A program made the position numbers and the translations under genes. Shown here piece by piece: positions 5,328 to 10,563 of a stretch of DNA of 10,563 bases. A model generated the notes under the pieces. That model saw only the letters and a program-made list of their open reading frames with translations. It had not been told where the DNA came from and made no database searches. Each line of letters starts with the position of its first letter. Position 1 is the first letter of the stretch. The DNA is from Pseudomonadota bacterium (GTDB lineage: Bacteria > Myxococcota > Myxococcia > Myxococcales > Anaeromyxobacteraceae), in the NCBI GenBank assembly GCA_023411405.1, contig JAEYOU010000405.1, positions 1 through 10,563 on the forward strand. The letters run 5' to 3'.

Positions 5328-7547
5328 ATGGCCCTTGTCGCGCTGAACGAGAAGTCCGACTCCCTGCGCACGCTCCCGGGCGACGACGTCCGGCAGATCA
5401 TGTGGCGCTTCGCGGAGCGGTTCGATCTCCAGATGCTCGTGCAGTCCACGCGCGCGGTGGCGCGCGGCCCGGTGGCGCGGCTCGTGGCCGAGGGCGGCCG
5501 GAACGACCACGACTGGACGGAGCGGAAGAACGAGCTCCTCGCGCACTACGACGCCTCCGGGATCACGGCGACGTTCATGGAGCCGGAGGAGGGCGGGTTC
5601 ATCGCCGGCCCGAAGAACCTCGCGCTCTCGCTCACCGCGTTCGAGCTCGCCTGGGTGGACGCGGGCGCCGCGACCGGCGCGCTCGCCGGGTTCCTCGGCC
5701 TCTCGCCCATCCACGAGCGCGGGACGCCGGAGCAGGTGCAGAAGTACATGAGCCTCGCCGCCCCGGCGAAGCCCGGCGAGGACCGCACGCCGTGGCGCGC
5801 CGCCTTCGCGCTCACCGAGCCCATCCCGTACGTCGGCGTGGACACCGGCATGCTCTCCGGGAAGCTCCGCGTGAAGGAGTGGAAGGACGGCGAGGAGCCG
5901 GTCCTCCAGGTGGAGAAGCGCGGCCGCTTCATCACAAACATGGGGTTCGCCAACTTCATCACCGCCGCGGTGGACTCGGCCGACCCGCGCATCAAGGGGA
6001 GCTGCCTCGTCGTCCTCGAGGAGGGCGACCCGGGGACGTTCGACCGCGGCACGCCCACGAAGAAGCTTGTCCACCAGCTCTCCTCGACCACCGATCCGAT
6101 CTTCAGCCTCACGATCCCCGCCTCGCGCATCGTCGGCGGCTACACGGTGAAGGACGGGGTCATCGTCCCGAGGTACGACCACTCGACCGTGATCGAGGCG
6201 GTCTTCCGGCGCACGCGCGTGCCGGTCGCGGTGATGACCGCGGCGAAGCTCCTCTCCGCGGTCGAGCCGGTCATCCGCTACCAGCGCGGCCGGTTCCGCG
6301 GCGCCGAGCAGGCCGCGCCCGGCTCGGTCCGTTACGAGCTCGGCATCCAGCAGCGCGAGGACGCCCTCCACCGGCTCGTCGAGGTCTGGGCGACCGGCGA
6401 GGCCGCCGCCTCGCTCGGCTTCGGCGCCGCGCGCCTCTTCGACGAGCTCGACCCGCTCGAGAAGAAGAAGGACGCCTTCCTCCAGGGCCAGGGCGTCTCG
6501 GGCATGAAGGCGACGATGAAGTGGACGAAGGGGATGGAGAAGCTGGCGATGGAGGCGCTCGAGCTCCAGGGCCGGCCGCGCAGCGAGAAGGACGAGGCGC
6601 GCCTCCAGGAGCTCCAGGCCGACGAGATGGTCCGCTTCGTCCTCCTCGACGCGCAGGCGAACGTCCTCTGCCCGGCGGCGAAGCTCTGGAACACCGGCCA
6701 CGGCGCCACCGTCATGCGCGAGGCCGTCTCGCTCATGGGCGGCTACGGCATCACCGAGGACTGCCCCGGCTTCCTCGGCCAGAAGTGGATGGACGCGCAG
6801 CTCGAGGCCACCTACGAGGGCCCGGAGGCGGTGCAGCGCCGGCACCTCTCGGTCACCATGGGCAACGAGCTCTGGCTCGCCCAGCTCAAGGCCTGGGCGC
6901 GGGAGCTCCGCCGCGTGGCCGCGCAGCACCACGGCACCGGCGCCTGCGCGCTCGCCTCGGCGATCGAGCTGTGGCTGTGGACCTTCCACCACCTCGGGGA
7001 CGCGAAGGACGCGGACGGCCAGCGGCTCTACCAGTCGCCGCGCCAGGGCGTGACCTTCAAGCTCGCCGACGCGCTCGCCTGGCTCGTCGCCGCGCGCATG
7101 CAGATCATGGACGCGGTGGCGCTCGCCGAGGGCGGCGGGGCGGCCCTGGGCGACGCGCTGCCCGCGACGGCGCGCTTCTTCGCCGACCTCTGCCACGTGC
7201 AGGCGGCGCGGGCGGCGGGCGAGGTGGGCCGGATCTGCGCCGAGCTCGTGCACGGCTACAACCGCCACCCGGCCTGGGACGAGAACGCCCGGCACGAGTG
7301 CTGGAGCGCCGCGGACGCCGAGGCGCTCGAGGGGCTCGTCCCCGGCCTCGCGGGGTGCGCGGCCGATCAGGTGGACGCGCACGCGGACAAGGAGGGCCCC
7401 TGCGCCTCGTGCAAGGGTATGAGCGACTTCCGGACGCTCCGGGTGAAGCTCGACGGGTGCCTCACCGGCGCGATGCTCGCGAAGGACCGCGCCGCGGAGG
7501 CGGTCTCGAAGGTGATGATCCCGGAGGCGCTGGACTACCCGGTGTGA
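5328..7547 (+). CDS. Long acyl-CoA dehydrogenase family flavoprotein with C-terminal extension
   Basis: This 739-residue protein is an FAD-dependent acyl-CoA dehydrogenase, oxidising an acyl-CoA to the 2,3-enoyl-CoA and passing electrons to an ETF. Recognisable parts are ALTEP at 161-165 (the FAD/substrate loop of the middle beta domain), RYQRGRFRG around 317-324 (the usual R-x-x-F/G region at the FAD contact), LMGGYGITED at 469-478, and YEGPEAVQRRH at 496-506, in which E497 aligns with the catalytic base in YEGTxxIQR. Ordinary family members have 380-400 residues, and the long FadE-like type about 600. Here the middle is expanded, and more than 200 residues follow the YEG motif, with a CASC pair at 692-695 and further cysteines at 657, 677 and 711. 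A GAGGTGA ribosome binding site (5314-5320) precedes the ATG by 7 bases. Its neighbours encode an ETF and an ETF oxidoreductase. The substrate cannot be told from sequence. Confidence 0.9.
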   Translation: MALVALNEKSDSLRTLPGDDVRQIMWRFAERFDLQMLVQSTRAVARGPVARLVAEGGRNDHDWTERKNELLAHYDASGITATFMEPEEGGFIAGPKNLALSLTAFELAWVDAGAATGALAGFLGLSPIHERGTPEQVQKYMSLAAPAKPGEDRTPWRAAFALTEPIPYVGVDTGMLSGKLRVKEWKDGEEPVLQVEKRGRFITNMGFANFITAAVDSADPRIKGSCLVVLEEGDPGTFDRGTPTKKLVHQLSSTTDPIFSLTIPASRIVGGYTVKDGVIVPRYDHSTVIEAVFRRTRVPVAVMTAAKLLSAVEPVIRYQRGRFRGAEQAAPGSVRYELGIQQREDALHRLVEVWATGEAAASLGFGAARLFDELDPLEKKKDAFLQGQGVSGMKATMKWTKGMEKLAMEALELQGRPRSEKDEARLQELQADEMVRFVLLDAQANVLCPAAKLWNTGHGATVMREAVSLMGGYGITEDCPGFLGQKWMDAQLEATYEGPEAVQRRHLSVTMGNELWLAQLKAWARELRRVAAQHHGTGACALASAIELWLWTFHHLGDAKDADGQRLYQSPRQGVTFKLADALAWLVAARMQIMDAVALAEGGGAALGDALPATARFFADLCHVQAARAAGEVGRICAELVHGYNRHPAWDENARHECWSAADAEALEGLVPGLAGCAADQVDAHADKEGPCASCKGMSDFRTLRVKLDGCLTGAMLAKDRAAEAVSKVMIPEALDYPV

Positions 7548-7561
7548 ACCGCGAACCGCCC

Positions 7562-7653
7562 GCCCTCGACAGGCTCACCCTTCGACAGGCTCAGGGTGAG
7601 CGGCCACAAAGGATCGAACACCGCTCGTGCTGAGCCTGTCGAAGCACGAGCGG
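7562..7653. repeat. Two-hairpin REP-like repeat, copy 2 (inverted), with a partial copy
   Basis: The first hairpin has perfect 9-base arms (GCTCACCCT at 7573-7581, AGGGTGAGC at 7593-7601). After a 19-base linker comes a perfect 11-base hairpin (CCGCTCGTGCT at 7621-7631, AGCACGAGCGG at 7643-7653). Read in reverse complement, the unit has the same order as copy 1 at 1283-1356, and each hairpin differs from its counterpart by a single base, while the linkers are unrelated. A truncated core (CCTCGACAGGCTCA, 7564-7577) precedes and overlaps the first hairpin. The unit lies inside the 125-base gap between the dehydrogenase and the ETF oxidoreductase genes. Confidence 0.87.
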
Positions 7654-7672
7654 GAGCGCAGACGGAGGCCGC

Positions 7673-9529
7673 GTGAGCGAACAGGATCATCCGCAGCGCC
7701 AGCAGATGGCCGTCGACATCGCCTGCGTCGGGTTCGGCCCGGCGACGGCGGGGTTCCTCACCACCCTCTCGCGCCGCCTCGCCGACGCGTCGCGACCGCC
7801 GCTCGAGAGCGCCGCCTCGCCGGGGATGCCGCTGCAGGTGCTCTGCTACGAGCGGGCCGACGACGTCGGGTTCGGCGTCTCGGGCGTGGTGACCCGCGCC
7901 CGCGCCATCCGGGCCGCGTTCCCCGACCTCGACCCGGCGACCTGTGCAGGGATCCCGATGGCGACGCCGGTCCGGGACGAGAAGGTCCTCTACCTGCTCG
8001 ACCCGGTCGGCGCGAGCCGCCGCTCGGTCACGCTCCGCGCCGCCGACAAGACGCTGCGCGCCTTCCACGGCGCCGACCGCGACTCGTTCGAGCTCCCCTG
8101 GGCACCGGCCTTCCTCCACAAGGCCGACGGGTTCGTCTTCTCGCTCGGCCAGCTGCTGCAGTGGTTGTCCGGCCAGGTGATGGCCACCGGGACGGTGCAG
8201 ATCTGGCCCGGCACGCCGGTCGCCGAGGCGCTCGTCGAGGGCAAGGCCGTGAAGGGCGTGCGCCTCCTCGACCAGGGCGTCGATCGGCAGGGCCGCCCCG
8301 ACGGCGGCGCGTACATGCCGGGCATGGACGTGCACGCGGCGCTCACGGTCGTCGCCGACGGCCCGGTGGGCGCGGTGGGGCGGCAGCTCGACGAGGTGAT
8401 CGGGATGCCGCCGGGCCACGCGCGGCGCGAGTGGGCGGTGGGCATGAAGCTCGTCGTGGACCTCCCCGAGGACACGCCGCTCCAGGCCGGCACGGTGCTC
8501 CACACGTTCGGCTTCCCCGAGCCGGAGATCTTCGGGTTCCTGTACGTCCACCCGGACCGCGTCGCGTCGGTCGGCATCTTCGTGCCGAGCTGGTTCGAGT
8601 CGCCCGTCCGCACGACCTACCGGTACCTCCAGCACTACGTGCAGCACCCGCGCCTCTGGCCGTACCTCGAGAAGGCGAAGCTCCGGTCCTGGGGCGCGAA
8701 GTCGATCCTCGAGTCCGGCCGCCGCGGCGAGCCCGTCCTCGCCGGCGACGGCTTCGCCCGGATCGGCGAGGGGTCCGGCTCGACGAACGTGCTCACCTCG
8801 TCCGGCGTGGACGAGGCGTTCGCCACCGGCGTGCAGCTCGCGGAGGGGGTGATCGAGCTCCTCGAGGCGAAGAAGCCCTTCACCCGCGAGAACCTCGAGG
8901 CCGCCTACGTCGCCCGGCGGCGCGAGAGCTGGGTCGAGCGCGAGGGGCAGATCGCGGAGAAGGCGCGCGACGGGTTCCAGAAGGGCGTCGTCACCGGCCT
9001 CATGGGCATGGCGCTCTCCGGGTTCACGAACGGTCGCATGTCGCTCGGCGACGAGCCGCCCCACCCCGCCGAGCAGATCGGGACGCTCGAGGAGTTCTAC
9101 AAGGGCAAGATCCCCGCCGCGGACCTCACCCGGATCCGGCGGGAGTGCGCGGAGAAGGGCGTGCCGCTCCACGACGCCCTCATGGACCGCGCGGGCTGGC
9201 CGCCCGTCCCCATGGACGGCCAGGTGCTGGTCTCGCAGCAGGACGCGCTGCTCATGGGCGGCAAGGTGCAGGCGCCGCCCGGCTACGCCGACCACGTCGT
9301 CTTCCTCGACCCCGAGCTGTGCCGGGGGTGCGGGAAGCGCGTCTGCGTCGAGATCTGCTCGGCCGAGGCGATCCGGCCCGGCGACGGCGGCACCCCCGCC
9401 TTCGATCGCGAGAAGTGCGTCCACTGCGGCGCCTGCCTGTGGAGCTGCCCCACCCGCCTGCCCGGCACCGACCGCGTGAACCTCCAGTTCCGCGCCGGCG
9501 CCGGCGGGCTGCACTCGGCGGAGAACTAA
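7673..9529 (+). CDS. ETF:quinone oxidoreductase-like flavoprotein fused to an eight-cysteine ferredoxin domain (FixC-FixX fusion)
   Basis: This 618-residue protein combines an N-terminal FAD-binding oxidoreductase with a C-terminal iron-sulfur domain. The Rossmann motif is GFGPATAG at residues 20-27; a second FAD region is GDGFARIGEGSGSTN at 358-372, followed by the helix that normally caps ETF-QO/FixC (GVDEAFATGVQLAEGV). The ferredoxin domain has C550, C553, C558, C562 and C582, C585, C588, C592, enough for two [4Fe-4S] clusters; classical ETF-QO has one. The tail (VNLQFRAGAGG) resembles the glycine-rich end of ETF-QO. Expected role: to accept electrons from the ETF encoded next and reduce a membrane quinone. 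No transmembrane helix is evident, as in monotopic ETF-QO. Start is GTG with GGAGG at 7664-7668, only 4 bases away; an ATG at 7706 lacks a ribosome binding site. EtfB follows after 3 bases. Confidence 0.88.
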   Translation: MSEQDHPQRQQMAVDIACVGFGPATAGFLTTLSRRLADASRPPLESAASPGMPLQVLCYERADDVGFGVSGVVTRARAIRAAFPDLDPATCAGIPMATPVRDEKVLYLLDPVGASRRSVTLRAADKTLRAFHGADRDSFELPWAPAFLHKADGFVFSLGQLLQWLSGQVMATGTVQIWPGTPVAEALVEGKAVKGVRLLDQGVDRQGRPDGGAYMPGMDVHAALTVVADGPVGAVGRQLDEVIGMPPGHARREWAVGMKLVVDLPEDTPLQAGTVLHTFGFPEPEIFGFLYVHPDRVASVGIFVPSWFESPVRTTYRYLQHYVQHPRLWPYLEKAKLRSWGAKSILESGRRGEPVLAGDGFARIGEGSGSTNVLTSSGVDEAFATGVQLAEGVIELLEAKKPFTRENLEAAYVARRRESWVEREGQIAEKARDGFQKGVVTGLMGMALSGFTNGRMSLGDEPPHPAEQIGTLEEFYKGKIPAADLTRIRRECAEKGVPLHDALMDRAGWPPVPMDGQVLVSQQDALLMGGKVQAPPGYADHVVFLDPELCRGCGKRVCVEICSAEAIRPGDGGTPAFDREKCVHCGACLWSCPTRLPGTDRVNLQFRAGAGGLHSAEN

Positions 9530-9532
9530 CGG

Positions 9533-10342
9533 ATGCCCGGCTACCAGATCGTCGTCCTCGGCAGCATCGTCCCCGACCCGCTCCAGACGCTCGAGCCCGT
9601 CTCGACGCCGCAGGGGCCGGGCCTCAAGAACGAGGCCATGCTCCCGCACGTGCTCGACCCGTGGGCGGGCCACGCGCTCTACGAGGCCGCGAACCTCGCC
9701 GCCAAGGTCCCGGGCTCGAAGGTGACGCTGCTCGCCCTCGGCCCGAAGCAGAAGCTCCAGCAGGTGATGATGGCGGTCGGCCAGAAGGTGCCGTTCGAGC
9801 TCGTGGCGCTCGACGGCCCGGCGAGCGGGTTCACCGACGCGCACGAGGTGGCGGCGAAGCTCGCCGACGCGGTGCAGAAGCTCCCCGGCCTCGACCGGAC
9901 CGCGTTGCTGCTGTTCGGCGGCTGGGAGTCGGCCTCGCGCGGCGCGGGCGTCACCCTCCAGATGGTGGGCGAGCGGCTCGGGATCCCGGACCAGTTCCTC
10001 GGGGTGGACGAGCTGTCCGTGAAGGACGGCGGCGCGCTGCAGATCCTGGAGCGCGTGGAGGGCGGCAAGCACCAGGTCTCCGTCTGCGCCGGCCCGCCGG
10101 CCGTGCTCGGCTGGGCGACCGGCAACCTGCCCGAGCCCAAGAACAACCCGCAGATCGGCATGGCCAACATGCGCGGCGTGATGCCGGCGCTCCAGAAGGC
10201 GCCGGCCACCCCGGTCGGCACGGGCGGCGTGAAGTTCGAGTCGGTCGCGGTGCCGAAGGTGACGCGCGAGACCCGCGTGGTGAAGGACATGAGCCCGGAC
10301 GAGATCGCGAAGGAGCTCGTCGAGTGGATCTCGCAGGATTGA
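9533..10342 (+). CDS. etfB: Electron transfer flavoprotein beta subunit, divergent
   Basis: This 269-residue protein matches the ETF beta fold: an opening beta strand (YQIVVLGSIVPDP), LDPWAGHALYEAANLAAK at 41-58 in place of the usual NPFDExAxEEA block, a VTLLALGP strand (64-71), and LLLFGGWESASRGAGVTLQM at 125-143 in place of the usual GxQ-x-D-x-D block. The docking loop normally containing LPNIMKAKKK, with the leucine that anchors acyl-CoA dehydrogenases, here reads MANMRGVMPAL (210-220). The family's AMP-binding residues are thus largely replaced. It pairs with the EtfA that follows, and together they should carry FAD and move electrons between the long dehydrogenase and the fused oxidoreductase. 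A GGAGA ribosome binding site overlaps the end of the preceding gene, with 3 bases between genes, so the two are probably co-translated. ETF beta family membership is firm; details of cofactor are inferred. Confidence 0.85.
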   Translation: MPGYQIVVLGSIVPDPLQTLEPVSTPQGPGLKNEAMLPHVLDPWAGHALYEAANLAAKVPGSKVTLLALGPKQKLQQVMMAVGQKVPFELVALDGPASGFTDAHEVAAKLADAVQKLPGLDRTALLLFGGWESASRGAGVTLQMVGERLGIPDQFLGVDELSVKDGGALQILERVEGGKHQVSVCAGPPAVLGWATGNLPEPKNNPQIGMANMRGVMPALQKAPATPVGTGGVKFESVAVPKVTRETRVVKDMSPDEIAKELVEWISQD

Positions 10343-10374
10343 GCTCGGACATCTAGACCGAAGGGACTCGCGAC

Positions 10375-10563
10375 ATGGACAACGTCCTCCTCCTCTCCCC
10401 CACCGAGCCCGACGGCTCGCTGCCGCGCGCGGCGCTCGAGGCGCTCTCGGCGGCGAAGGCCGCCGGCGGGACCCTGATGGTCGGCCTCTTCGGGGCGAAG
10501 ACCGGCCCCGCCACGGCGCAGCTCGCCGGGACCGGCGTCGCCAAGGTCCTCGCGGCCGAGGCC
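10375..10563 (+). CDS. etfA: Electron transfer flavoprotein alpha subunit, N-terminal part (cut by right edge)
   Basis: An ATG at 10375 preceded by AAGGGA (10361-10366) opens a frame of 63 codons to the window end, with an in-frame TAG at 10354-10356 fixing the upstream limit. The protein begins MDNVLLLSPTEPDGSLPRAA, followed by a helix (LEALSAAKAAG), a strand (TLMVGLFG) and the GVAKVLAAEA turn. This is the N-terminal pattern of ETF alpha, in which a short strand, a helix rich in alanine, a second strand, and a GA/GVxKV block follow each other. The FAD-binding C-terminal domain lies outside. Location 32 bases after etfB supports the assignment. The sequence is too short to judge cofactor residues. 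Confidence 0.8.
   Translation, partial: MDNVLLLSPTEPDGSLPRAALEALSAAKAAGGTLMVGLFGAKTGPATAQLAGTGVAKVLAAEA

Noticed and set aside
5229..7382. 717-codon minus-strand frame opposite the acyl-CoA dehydrogenase
   Set aside because: It is a shadow of the dehydrogenase coding strand with no recognisable domain.
7535..10072. 845-codon open frame on the minus strand opposite the ETF genes
   Set aside because: GC-rich DNA leaves antisense frames open. The product is a low-complexity Arg/Ala/Glu/His/Leu mix without family motifs, whereas the plus strand encodes recognisable proteins.
7627..10356. 909-codon plus-strand frame overlapping the oxidoreductase and etfB genes
   Set aside because: It is a frame shadow: Arg/Pro/Gly-rich, no motifs, and starts inside the repeat.

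Overview
The window is very GC-rich, uses G/C-ending codons almost exclusively, and mixes anaerobe-style flavin/iron-sulfur electron transfer with a SpoIIE-type phosphatase signalling operon. Together with the repeat type, this suggests a myxobacterium-like member of the Myxococcota or former Deltaproteobacteria, most like Anaeromyxobacter. That assignment is an inference from composition and gene content, not from a marker gene.

Left part (1-1915). The 5' end of an ATP-dependent DNA ligase gene runs off the left edge on the minus strand. It is divergent from a DUF1428 (YbaA-like) gene on the plus strand. A small conserved gene of unknown function lies convergent to the DUF1428 gene. A two-hairpin REP-like repeat follows, then a small exported protein of unknown function. 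Paired stem-loops separate that gene from the convergent signalling operon.

Middle part (1924-5134). Three minus-strand genes form a compact operon, in transcription order: an HATPase_c protein related to anti-sigma kinases, a STAS-like protein, and a six-helix membrane protein with a PP2C/SpoIIE phosphatase domain. This looks like a self-contained partner-switching module, but both the ATPase and the STAS protein have altered key motifs, and no sigma factor is present. Divergent from it is xthA (exodeoxyribonuclease III), starting at TTG.

Right part (5135-10563). After a 193-base leader containing a perfect palindrome and a plausible promoter lies a plus-strand gene set: an unusually long (739 aa) acyl-CoA dehydrogenase; a second copy of the two-hairpin repeat in inverted orientation; an ETF:quinone oxidoreductase-like flavoprotein with an eight-cysteine ferredoxin domain fused at its C-terminus (a FixC-FixX fusion); a divergent EtfB; and the start of EtfA, cut by the right edge. 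This reads as a dedicated path moving electrons from an acyl-CoA through its own ETF to an iron-sulfur flavoprotein and probably the quinone pool. Confurcation or bifurcation with ferredoxin is an open possibility. This operon is the most interesting item in the window; the altered partner-switching trio and the inverted repeat units come next.
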